Shown here piece after piece: positions 33,540 through 41,332 of a stretch of DNA of 60,704 nucleotides (positions within the stretch are counted from its first letter, which is position 1; each line of letters begins with the position of its first letter). The DNA comes from Bacteroidaceae bacterium (GTDB lineage: Bacteria; Bacteroidota; Bacteroidia; Bacteroidales; Bacteroidaceae), in NCBI GenBank assembly GCA_017619335.1, contig JAFZSP010000002.1:1-60704 (forward strand), in the 5' to 3' direction. A program made the translations under genes and the position numbers. The notes beneath the pieces are model-generated. The model did not search any database. It was not told the DNA's origin and was given only the letters and a program-made list of their open reading frames with translations.

Positions 33540-35579
33540 ATGGAATTAAGAGAAAACTATCGTAACGACCAGACTGTGATTAGTTATCAGCAGACTGGCA
33601 AAAGCACCAATACCAATGAACTTGGAATGCGTGATATGCAGGCCCGGGTGTATGAGAAGCGCAACGAGAAATACCTGCTGGTGAAGGCTCCTCCAGCTTC
33701 AGGCAAGTCACGCGCCATGATGTTTGTGGCACTTGACAAGCTGGCACATCAAGGTATCAAGAAGGTCGTGGTCGCTGTACCAGAGAAGAGTATTGGCCGT
33801 TCGTTCAAGGACACAAGCCTGAAGAAGTTCGGATTCTTCGAGGACTGGAGCGTTCCACAGTACTTTAACCTCTGCGACACGGAAGACGAGAAAGAGAAGG
33901 TGAAACGCTTCAAGGAGTTTGTTGCTCCTTATACCAAAGCTCGGACGCTGGTTTGCACACATGCCACCTTGCGCTTTGCGTTGAAAGATTTAGAAGACGA
34001 GGAACTGAATGATATCTTCTTTGGCATCGATGAGTTCCACCACACCTCGGCAGATGTCAACAACGGATTGGGTGAAGTGGTTCGCAGATTGATGAACAAC
34101 ACCAATGCCCACGTGTTGGCAATGACGGGCTCCTTCTTCAGGGGTGATGGCGTACCTGTGCTTCGTCCGGAAGATGAAGCGAGGTTCACGCCCGTGCAGT
34201 TCAACTACTATGACCAGTTGAACGGCTATAAGTATCTGAAGACACTGGGATTGGGTTATCATTTCTATAAAGGCCATTATCTGTCAGCTCTTGACAAAGT
34301 TCTGGATACCAGGCAAAAGACGTTGATTCATATTCCCGTCACGAATTCGAAGGCGGCAGGGGCATACGATAAGTATGAGCAAGTGAAGCAGATAATAGAT
34401 TTGATAGGCAGCTTTATCGAAGAAGACTACAATACCAATATCATTACCGTCAAAACGAAAGACGGCAGATTACTGAAGGTGGCAGACTTGGTAAACGACG
34501 ACCCTGACCACAGAAACCACGTTCAAGGTTATCTGCAACGGATGAAGAAACCGTCTGATGTGGACATCATCATTGCTATGGGAATGGCCAAGGAAGGTTT
34601 TGACTGGGAATGGTGTGAGCATTGCCTGACGATAGGTGTGCGTGGCTCGCTGACGGAAATCGTTCAGATTATCGGACGTTGCACCCGTGACAGCGAAGGC
34701 AAGGAACATGCTCAGTTCACGAACCTGATAGCAGCGCCAGACGAGACACAGGACGATGTAATCGTGGCTGTCAATGATATGTTGAAAGCCATCACGGCTT
34801 CTTTGTTGATGGAACAGGTGATGGCTCCCAGATGGAACTTCAAGGTATCGGTTGATGAGGAAGACAACCCCAATATTGACCCAAGCCGAAACATTGTGGT
34901 TGAAGGGTTAAAACCTTTAAGCAGTGAGGCTAAGCAAATATGGAACGAACAAATTGACGAGTTGAAAGCGAGCATCCTACAGGACAACCGCGTTCAGGCG
35001 AGCATTGAAGGTGAGGCTCCCGAATATTTCCATCAGGTGCTGATTCCCAAGATTGTTGAAGAGCGTTTCCCCAACTTGCCTGATGAGGATGTGGAGGCTA
35101 TCTCGCAGCGACTAAGTTTGGACTTTGTGCTGAGGCCTCAGGCACCTGAGTTTACGGGTGACGTAATGGGAGAGGAGGAAGAACAGTCAGATATGGACAC
35201 TGAAGCCACGGATGGCGGACGTCTGCTGAAAATGGCCAACACCTTCATCAACCTTGACAACCTTGATATCAACCTGATTCAACATGTCAATCCGTTCCAG
35301 CGAGCCTACGAAATTATGTCGAACGAGATAGATGCTCCTGTGCTCAAAGTCATTCAGGATGCTATAGCAGACAAGAAAATCAACATGGATATTGATGAAG
35401 CCAAAACAATCTATCTCACGATGTTCCAAGAGTGGCGCAAGGAGCATGGCGACCATCCCTCGATGCAGTCTCCAGATCCAAGCGAACGTCGCATGGCCGA
35501 AGCTATCCGCATTTTGAAGAACTACAAGATTCGCAGAGATATGGGGCTGGATTTCCCCGGTGAACTGAAAAAGAAGTAG
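33540..35579 (+). CDS. SF2 DEAD/DEAH-like helicase, 679 residues
   Basis: Thirteen bases after the methylase. Walker A is APPASGKS (residues 50-57), motif II is DEFH (164-167), motif III-like MTGSFF follows, and motif VI is QIIGRCTRD (376-384), so both RecA lobes are present. The C-terminal ~250 residues are helical and charged, with an acidic stretch (EEEEQSDMDTEATD) near 550. No nuclease domain is apparent. By analogy with restriction systems it would translocate on or remodel DNA using ATP, in partnership with the methylase and the GIY-YIG protein. This partnership is inferred from the tight operon. Confidence 0.88.
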   Translation: MELRENYRNDQTVISYQQTGKSTNTNELGMRDMQARVYEKRNEKYLLVKAPPASGKSRAMMFVALDKLAHQGIKKVVVAVPEKSIGRSFKDTSLKKFGFFEDWSVPQYFNLCDTEDEKEKVKRFKEFVAPYTKARTLVCTHATLRFALKDLEDEELNDIFFGIDEFHHTSADVNNGLGEVVRRLMNNTNAHVLAMTGSFFRGDGVPVLRPEDEARFTPVQFNYYDQLNGYKYLKTLGLGYHFYKGHYLSALDKVLDTRQKTLIHIPVTNSKAAGAYDKYEQVKQIIDLIGSFIEEDYNTNIITVKTKDGRLLKVADLVNDDPDHRNHVQGYLQRMKKPSDVDIIIAMGMAKEGFDWEWCEHCLTIGVRGSLTEIVQIIGRCTRDSEGKEHAQFTNLIAAPDETQDDVIVAVNDMLKAITASLLMEQVMAPRWNFKVSVDEEDNPNIDPSRNIVVEGLKPLSSEAKQIWNEQIDELKASILQDNRVQASIEGEAPEYFHQVLIPKIVEERFPNLPDEDVEAISQRLSLDFVLRPQAPEFTGDVMGEEEEQSDMDTEATDGGRLLKMANTFINLDNLDINLIQHVNPFQRAYEIMSNEIDAPVLKVIQDAIADKKINMDIDEAKTIYLTMFQEWRKEHGDHPSMQSPDPSERRMAEAIRILKNYKIRRDMGLDFPGELKKK

Positions 35580-35582
35580 TAT

Positions 35583-35870
35583 ATGGAATGGCCTGAAGAT
35601 TTAATCGAGATATTCAACGACCCTTTGTTTGCGAATGTGCACCCAAAGGCTCCAAAGCAAACACCAGAACAGGTGGTAAAGGATGGTTTCTTGGCAATCT
35701 GCCAGTGGAGTAAAACGCACCAGGGACGTGCACCCAGAATGAACAAAGAACAACGCGAAGAGTGGCTGTTGGCCAAGCGACTGAAGGGAATCATCGAGGA
35801 TGACGCCCGACGAGAGAAACTGAGAAACGAAGACGAGTTAAACCTTTTAGACACAGTATATGATGACTAA
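35583..35870 (+). CDS. Small helical protein of the methylase-helicase operon, 95 residues
   Basis: It starts 3 bases after the helicase stop and overlaps the next gene by 8-11 bases, so it is firmly in the operon. The sequence (MEWPEDLIEIFNDPLFANV at the start, then IEDDARREKLRNEDEL) is acidic and helical. Its opening (..DPLF.NV..) resembles the opening of the next protein (LDDPVFDLN), which suggests a shared short docking motif. No known family is recognised. It could be an adaptor between the helicase and the GIY-YIG protein. Confidence 0.8.
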   Translation: MEWPEDLIEIFNDPLFANVHPKAPKQTPEQVVKDGFLAICQWSKTHQGRAPRMNKEQREEWLLAKRLKGIIEDDARREKLRNEDELNLLDTVYDD

Positions 35871-37143
35871 CGATATAGACCTTGACAAGATACTGGATGA
35901 TCCTGTCTTTGACTTGAATTCCACTGAGAAGGAACTGTTCAACCTTTCGGATCCCATCAAGAAGGGACAGATGAAAAAAAAGAAGGCTGACGAAATAGCA
36001 AGACGTAAGCCTTGTGAAAATTTCAGCGACTATGCAGGCTTGTTTGTGCGAGTGCATCAGGAACTGAAAGAAGGTCGTCGCACACTGGTTCGCTTCAAGG
36101 AAGACAACCTGAAAGAGAAGGTGTTCTTCATTGCCGATGGCATCATGGGATTTGTGGATCAATTGGATATTGATAGCCGACAGATCAAAGACAGAGTGAG
36201 AAAAGACGGGCGTTCGCGGGTCATCTATGAAGACGGCACAGAGTCAAACATCCTGTTCCGTACTATAGGAAAAAACATCACCAAGAACGGCTACATCGTG
36301 ACAGAGGTGAACGATGGAAATGAGTTGGCCGCTTTTACCAGTCAACAAACGCTCTCAGAAGATGACCAAGCGCAAGGGTGGATTTACATTCTTCGCTCAA
36401 AATCTGAGGATGAACGTATCTCTTCTGTGGAGAACCTCTATAAGATTGGCTTCTCTACGACGCCTGTTGAGCAGCGAGTCAAGAATGCGAGAAACGAAAG
36501 CACCTATCTGATGGCCGACGTAGAGATTATCAGTACCTATAAGGTGTTTAACATCAACGTGCAGAAGCTGGAGTATCTGATTCATAAGTTTTTTGCTGCT
36601 GCCAGGTTTCATGTAAAGGTCGGTGGCACTGTGCCTGAAGAGTGGTTTGTGGTGCCCCTGCCGATTATCCGTCAGGCCATTGCCAAGTTCGTGGATGGAA
36701 GTATTGTGGACTATAAATATAATGTGGAACTGCGGGCTTTGGAGAAGATTGAGGTGATTCAGCAGGACAGGGTAAAAACAGGAACAGCAAATGTGGATGG
36801 CTTCGATGTCTTAAGCATGAGCCTTATGCAGAATGCTTTTGACGAGATTATGGCGGGGCTGCAAACTGTCGAGTCACGAGAAATAAAAAATACTACGCTC
36901 GGCAAATTGACCCGAGTGGACAAATCAACAGGAAAGCGATATGTGCGGCAACCTCATTTCCTGCGACTTTATACCAGCTATGACAGAAGTCATGATGTAA
37001 TGCTGGTGAAGGTGACAAGAACGGAGTTCCGCGAGCCCAACGAAGTGTTCTATCATTTGGGGGATATCATAGAATACGACATCAAGAAATCTACAGCAGA
37101 TAGAATAGAGCGTCTGAAGGAAGAAGGGATAGTTGATTATTAA
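35863..37143 (+). CDS. GIY-YIG nuclease (T5orf172/MUG113-like) with C-terminal ASCH-like domain
   Basis: From the ATG at 35863 (35860 also possible) the protein has 426 residues. An N-terminal helical region starts with the LDDPVFDL motif. The GIY-YIG domain spans ~172-262: GWIYILRS, YKIGFS, Arg205 in VEQRVKNAR, Glu237 in QKLEYLIHKFF, and EEWF. Residues ~316-406 read LSMSLMQNAFDEIMAGLQTV then ESREI, and end GDIIEYD, as in ASCH domains that bind nucleic acid or modified bases. The pairing suggests a nuclease whose action depends on base modification or RNA. It is the last gene of the operon. Confidence 0.75.
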   Translation: MTNDIDLDKILDDPVFDLNSTEKELFNLSDPIKKGQMKKKKADEIARRKPCENFSDYAGLFVRVHQELKEGRRTLVRFKEDNLKEKVFFIADGIMGFVDQLDIDSRQIKDRVRKDGRSRVIYEDGTESNILFRTIGKNITKNGYIVTEVNDGNELAAFTSQQTLSEDDQAQGWIYILRSKSEDERISSVENLYKIGFSTTPVEQRVKNARNESTYLMADVEIISTYKVFNINVQKLEYLIHKFFAAARFHVKVGGTVPEEWFVVPLPIIRQAIAKFVDGSIVDYKYNVELRALEKIEVIQQDRVKTGTANVDGFDVLSMSLMQNAFDEIMAGLQTVESREIKNTTLGKLTRVDKSTGKRYVRQPHFLRLYTSYDRSHDVMLVKVTRTEFREPNEVFYHLGDIIEYDIKKSTADRIERLKEEGIVDY

Positions 37144-37202
37144 AATTTCATCCTTCTATCACTTTTTCCTCACTTGTCCCATGATTTGAGACATCATCTG
37201 CA

Positions 37203-37210
37203 TACCTTTG
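37203..37210 (+). promoter_or_regulatory. -7 box TACCTTTG for the 257-residue gene
   Basis: TACCTTTG fits TAnnTTTG and lies 29 bases upstream of the ATG at 37239. It shows that this gene is transcribed separately from the methylase operon. A TTTG at 37185-37188 is too close for a good -33. Confidence 0.55.
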
Positions 37211-37238
37211 CAAACGATTAACAAAAATATCATTCATT

Positions 37239-38012
37239 ATGGAAACAAATGCGAAACAAGAAAGTACAGTAAAAGAAGTCTTGCTGGACGAGGTGCTGAC
37301 ACCCGTGATAGACAGATGGAAGCATGCAATGGAGAAACTGCGTGTGGCCACTCCTGCAGATTGGAAGAACAAACCGATGCCAAGTGAAAAGCATTATGTC
37401 ATCAAGGTGGAATTGCCTCTGTCGCCAGTGGCGTTGGAGAAGATTCGTCATGGACATCTGCCCGGGCAGATGGAGGATAAATGGTGGATGTTCTTTGAAA
37501 ATAATGTAATCCGCTACTTCCGCAGTTGGACGGGTAACAACATTTTCAATGCATACTGCGAGCAGAGAGGTGAATACTATTACATCGTGAAAATTGAGGT
37601 GAATACGGATGCCTACTCGACAAGACCGGAAAGTGCCAGACGCGATTTGGAAGATTTTCTTTCGCTGCTTTCTGATCAGTGTGATGTGAACATTCATGAA
37701 CAGGTCAGCATCAGCCAGCCAAAGCAAAAACGCTCAGCGAAGGAACGTTTCTATGATTATGTGAAGAAGGACAAGACAGAGAGTACAGCCAAGGCATACC
37801 TCAGCACGCTGGACAACCCCGTCAGAGAATTCATCAACAAGTATATTGACTCGCTTGCAGACTCCATCTATTCATACGAAAGTGCCAGTGCTGTCCGTTC
37901 CTGCATCGACCGCTTGAACGAGATTCCAAGCTATGTCGAAATGAACGAAAGCAAGCACCACATCATGAGTGCAGCGCTTAGCAACTATCTGAAATTCATA
38001 GAAAATAATTGA
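37239..38012 (+). CDS. Uncharacterised protein, 257 residues
   Basis: No family is certain. Residues ~50-120 contain HYVIKVELPLSPVALEKIRH and then DKWWMFFENNVIRYFRSWTG, with later EYYYIVKIEVNTD. This beta-rich pattern reminds me of small domains attached to ADP-ribosylglycohydrolase or macro-domain proteins. The C-terminal ~90 residues (SAKERFYDYVKKDKTESTAK..., ending SNYLKFIENN) look like the helical SAM-like N-terminal DNA-binding domain of tyrosine recombinases, without a catalytic domain. It sits just downstream of the methylase-helicase operon, so an accessory defence role is possible. Confidence 0.6.
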   Translation: METNAKQESTVKEVLLDEVLTPVIDRWKHAMEKLRVATPADWKNKPMPSEKHYVIKVELPLSPVALEKIRHGHLPGQMEDKWWMFFENNVIRYFRSWTGNNIFNAYCEQRGEYYYIVKIEVNTDAYSTRPESARRDLEDFLSLLSDQCDVNIHEQVSISQPKQKRSAKERFYDYVKKDKTESTAKAYLSTLDNPVREFINKYIDSLADSIYSYESASAVRSCIDRLNEIPSYVEMNESKHHIMSAALSNYLKFIENN

Positions 38013-38043
38013 GCACAAATAATCTAAAGACCAAAGAGTTATT

Positions 38044-38346
38044 ATGTGGCAATCGGTATATTACGAGCACTACGAGGAGAACTGTCTTGGAGCTTATTGG
38101 GAAGAGCAGAAGGTTTTGCCTTATTCCGTAAAGTGTAAAGACTTTGCTGAGTTTAAATCCCTCATCAACCGAATTAAAAGAAGGGGATATAAGTGTGTGG
38201 AACAGATCGAGGGGCAGTATGCCGTACTCATCAATACCAAACTAAAACGTTGGTGTACATATCCCAAACCTGTCTCGATGTCTTGTATAGACAATAAAAC
38301 TCTGACCGTAGAAGAATTCATGAACATAATGGTGACGGCAAGGTGA
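38044..38346 (+). CDS. Small uncharacterised protein, 100 residues
   Basis: Starts 31 bases after the 257-residue gene and is probably co-transcribed. The sequence is rich in Tyr, Cys and Lys (MWQSVYYEHYEENCLGAYWE; IKRRGYKCVEQIEGQYAVL), with no signal peptide. No family recognised. It ends the plus-strand accessory island: the next gene is convergent and the DNA becomes GC-rich, chromosome-like again. The 62-base convergent gap shows no clear terminator. Confidence 0.55.
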   Translation: MWQSVYYEHYEENCLGAYWEEQKVLPYSVKCKDFAEFKSLINRIKRRGYKCVEQIEGQYAVLINTKLKRWCTYPKPVSMSCIDNKTLTVEEFMNIMVTAR

Positions 38347-38408
38347 CGGCAAAAAGGACAGCATTCACCCATCTAAACATATAATGTGAGTGATTGCGGG
38401 TTCTCTTT

Positions 38409-39152
38409 TCAGACTTTGCGGGCGAGGCGCTTGAAGGTCTCGAAATCGGTGTCCAAGCGGGAGAGTTCGAAGGGCTGGATGGAGAGGGAGAAGATGCCTC
38501 GCACCTCATGGAGGTCGAAGAACGTGCGTATCATGCTTGCGATGTTGAAGGAGAGGCTGTCGGCCCTGTTCGCGGACGGGTCGGCAGCACGTTTCATCAG
38601 TGCGCGGCAGGTCTGCACGAGGAAGTCGCGGTCGTGCTCCTCGAAGCGTAGTGTGCGCAGCAGAACAAATCCCGCCGCCACGCCGTCTGTGCGGAGCAGG
38701 AACTCCACGCGGCGGTGGGGGTCTTCCACGCCCAAGAGTTCAAAGAGCCGCTCTATGGTGGCGGGGTCTCGGAGCACGGGCAACCAGTTCATCAGCAGTT
38801 TCTGACGGTCTATCCATCGCTCCTCGTCCCGCAGCGACGCAGCCAGACGCAGGAAGCCGGCATCCTCGACAGACAGCGTGCCGGCAGTGAAACGCGGCGC
38901 GGCGGCCTTGGCCATCGTCACCACGAAGGCCTTGGGCTGCCAAAGGATGAGCCGCGAGGCCACCTCCCAGAAGTCTTCCTCCGTCACCTCCTGCAAGAGC
39001 CGTTCCCCGATGAGGTACCCGGCCGTGCGGAAGTGGGCGTTGGACAGGCTGTCAAGATAGGCCGTCAGGCTGTCCCAGTCCCGCAGTGCAAAGAGGCGCC
39101 GCAGGGACTGGAGGATGACGGGATGATAATGCTGGTCTTGACCGTTGCCCAT
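38409..39152 (-). CDS. Conserved-looking helical hypothetical protein, 247 residues
   Basis: No family recognised. The sequence is almost entirely helical, with repeated ~35-residue units (RRLFALRDWDSLTAYLDSLS; DPATIERLFELLGVEDPHRR), resembling alpha-solenoid repeats. No signal peptide or membrane helix is seen. It begins 6 bases after the esterase stop and is probably co-transcribed with it, though one is cytoplasmic and the other secreted. Codon use is GC-rich, like the core genes around it. Confidence 0.65.
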   Translation of the reverse strand: MGNGQDQHYHPVILQSLRRLFALRDWDSLTAYLDSLSNAHFRTAGYLIGERLLQEVTEEDFWEVASRLILWQPKAFVVTMAKAAAPRFTAGTLSVEDAGFLRLAASLRDEERWIDRQKLLMNWLPVLRDPATIERLFELLGVEDPHRRVEFLLRTDGVAAGFVLLRTLRFEEHDRDFLVQTCRALMKRAADPSANRADSLSFNIASMIRTFFDLHEVRGIFSLSIQPFELSRLDTDFETFKRLARKV

Positions 39153-39158
39153 CTGTAA

Positions 39159-40961
39159 CTACTTGATAATGACTTTGCGGCCATCGATGATGCAGATGCC
39201 GCGAGGCAGTCTCGCAGCGTCCAGTCTCTTGCCGCCAAGGTCAAAGGCGGCACCGCTCTGCAGGCGGGAAGATGCGGGTGTGTCCTGTCCGGGGACTTCA
39301 CGGATGCCTGTGGCGAATTCCGTTGCCTGAATGGAGAGTTGTCCCAGCACGAAGTCGGCGTTGCGCACGGCATCGGCGTAGAAGACGAGAACGTAATCTC
39401 CGTTCTGTGGGACGTCAAACTCGAAGGTTCTCTGACTGAAGCGGGCAAACTTGTTGGCAGTGTCGCCTCCGATATTCACATTCGGCATCACCGTGTCGGC
39501 TGCCACTTCCTCTGCGCCGGCCGTCTGGACGGAGAGAATCACGGGTGAGAACTCGGGGCGGTTCCAGTTGCAGACCTTGTATTTGATGACATAGTGTCCA
39601 GCGTGCAAGGTGAGGGTGGAACGGCCGTTCTTGTCGCCGAATCGGGCCCAGGCAGTGCGGGCGCGGCCTGTGGCGTTCTGCACAAGCAGCCCGTAGTTAA
39701 ACGCCCTGGTGGAGCCTGTGAAGTACAACATTCGAGGCCCGTCGGTATAGATGTTGTCGCCGCCGGCACGCTTGGTGGAGCCGTTGCTGACGTACCAGTC
39801 CTGCGGCACCACGCCTTCCTTGTTGAATTGCTGGTGGGCGAGGTAGGAGCCCTGGGGCGCCAGGCAGGTGACCAGGCAGGAGGCGGACGTGGTCTTCTCC
39901 TTGTTATCTGTCACCACCACACGGAGGCTGTGCTTGCCGGTCTTGGGTTCCGTGAGCTTCACCTGTGCCGGCGAGGAGGTCCTGGTGTCAAAGAGCGTCT
40001 TGCCGTCGTAGAATTCCATCTTCGTCACCTTGCCGTTGGGTGCTTTGGCAGTGGCTCGCACGGTGATGTCAGGGAAGGTGGCCTCGCCCTGCGGTGCCAT
40101 GCAGAGGTAGGTGGTCTCGCCTGCGGGTTCGGTGAATCGGACGAAAGGCATATTCCTGCTGAAGCGCTTGCAGAAGTTCCAGATGAGGTGGCGGTTCAGG
40201 TCCATGGGCCAGTGGCCGCCATTGTTATAGGAGTAGAGCCAGACTTCGCCGCCGTCGGGGCCGCCGCTCCATTTCTCCAGGTCACCGTCGTACCAGCTGG
40301 AGCCGATGGGCTTGTAACCCGTTGTCTTGCTGTAGTTTGTGTGATTGTCGTGCTTGGCATAGTTCTCGATGTAGGCGTGAATGCCGTATTGTTCGTAGCC
40401 GAACACTTCATCACCATAGGCGATGCACTCCAGCAGGTTGACGGGTTTCCGGCAGTTGTTCCAGGGCTGTTCCGAGAACTGGATGCCGCTGGTGGGCGCA
40501 AAAGCCGCAATTTTGTCCTGCATATTCGCGATGCAATGGTGGATGAGCATGGAACCCATGGAGAATCCCGACCAATAGACGCGGTCTGTATCAATGTCAA
40601 AACGGCTGGCCATCTCAGTGATGGTCTGGCTGACGAAGTTCTGGTCTTTGGTGCCACCGACGTCCCAGGTGTTGCCGTCGCTGCGGAGATAGGTGATGAC
40701 GAACTTGGCTGTATCAATCATTTCGTACATCTTGTCGGCACCGTACTGGTACTCAGGGCTTTGATTCATACCGTGGGTAACGATGAACAGGGGCGACTTG
40801 GCCGGCAGCGTGTTGGGAGTGAACACCACCATGCTTCTCTGTTGGTTGTTCACCTTGATGGTGAGTTCCTGTTTTTTATAGGCCGAAGACGGCAAGGTTG
40901 TCAGCAGCAACAAGGCGCAGAGAGTTGTCGCGTACCTAAAGGCACGCGTTTTCCTCGCCAT
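39159..40961 (-). CDS. Secreted PHB-depolymerase/feruloyl-esterase-like alpha/beta hydrolase
   Basis: The ATG at 40961 gives a signal peptide (ALLLLTTLPSSAYKK) preceded by MARKTRAFRYATT, which is encoded by a dispersed repeat. The ~600-residue protein has an esterase domain (~15-290) with the oxyanion region FIVTHGMNQSP, the nucleophile elbow GFSMGS, and a His in NNGGHWPMD. A beta-sandwich (~300-370) and a jelly-roll-like module follow, then the sorting-like tail GAAFDLGGKRLDAARLPRGI, CIIDGRKVIIK. The LpqC/PHB-depolymerase family includes esterases that remove acyl or feruloyl groups from plant polysaccharides. Substrate here is inferred only. Confidence 0.8.
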   Translation of the reverse strand: MARKTRAFRYATTLCALLLLTTLPSSAYKKQELTIKVNNQQRSMVVFTPNTLPAKSPLFIVTHGMNQSPEYQYGADKMYEMIDTAKFVITYLRSDGNTWDVGGTKDQNFVSQTITEMASRFDIDTDRVYWSGFSMGSMLIHHCIANMQDKIAAFAPTSGIQFSEQPWNNCRKPVNLLECIAYGDEVFGYEQYGIHAYIENYAKHDNHTNYSKTTGYKPIGSSWYDGDLEKWSGGPDGGEVWLYSYNNGGHWPMDLNRHLIWNFCKRFSRNMPFVRFTEPAGETTYLCMAPQGEATFPDITVRATAKAPNGKVTKMEFYDGKTLFDTRTSSPAQVKLTEPKTGKHSLRVVVTDNKEKTTSASCLVTCLAPQGSYLAHQQFNKEGVVPQDWYVSNGSTKRAGGDNIYTDGPRMLYFTGSTRAFNYGLLVQNATGRARTAWARFGDKNGRSTLTLHAGHYVIKYKVCNWNRPEFSPVILSVQTAGAEEVAADTVMPNVNIGGDTANKFARFSQRTFEFDVPQNGDYVLVFYADAVRNADFVLGQLSIQATEFATGIREVPGQDTPASSRLQSGAAFDLGGKRLDAARLPRGICIIDGRKVIIK

Positions 40962-41020
40962 TGCATACCAGCCAATGAATTGGCTGGCTACCCCAATTAC
41001 GCCCCGCTGGGGCTTTACAT
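40922..41020. repeat. Dispersed repeat, single arm of the 1-157 element
   Basis: TACCTAAAGGCACGCGTTTT and the following ACCAGCCAATGAATTGGCTG block match the right arm at 86-157. It overlaps the first codons of the esterase gene, which it supplies, and extends into its upstream region. Confidence 0.85.
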
Positions 41021-41069
41021 TACAGATTTTTATCATTCTTTCTTTTTTTTTCATTAAAGTTTCGCAAGT

Positions 41070-41300
41070 AAAACCCCGAAGGGGTGGTTGACCACAGGCA
41101 GGGGTCTTGACCCCTGCTACCATGGACGTGGGTACGAACCCCGTAGGGGTGAAAGAGCATCCATTTTCATTCTGTCGCCCCTTCTTGAAGTGTCAAGCGA
41201 CCAGAGGTCGAGCGCAGGGCTCGTGTGGTGTCGCCATTCGATGCAGGGGTTGCACCCCTGCCTGTGTTCTTGTCACCCCTTCGGGGTTGATTTTCAGATA
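41070..41300. repeat. Cluster of 'CCCCTTCGGGG'-type palindromes upstream of the esterase gene
   Basis: Five short GC palindromes occur: ACCCCGAAGGGGT (~41073), AGGGGTCTTGACCCCT (~41100), ACCCCGTAGGGGT (~41138), CAGGGGTTGCACCCCTG (~41244), and ACCCCTTCGGGGT (~41275). This fills the gap 40962-41332 between two minus-strand genes with the single-arm repeat. No gene is present. Such strings are typical of dispersed non-coding repeats in Prevotella-like genomes and may serve as terminator for the GH97 gene. Confidence 0.7.
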
Positions 41301-41332
41301 TATCATCATATGCGAAACTTGAATATTTTCAT

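Noticed and set aside
30773..37143. DISARM, BREX or Druantia system
   Set aside because: The hallmark genes (DUF1998 and PLD partners, BrxC/PglZ, DruE-type) are absent; only methylase and helicase are shared in general.
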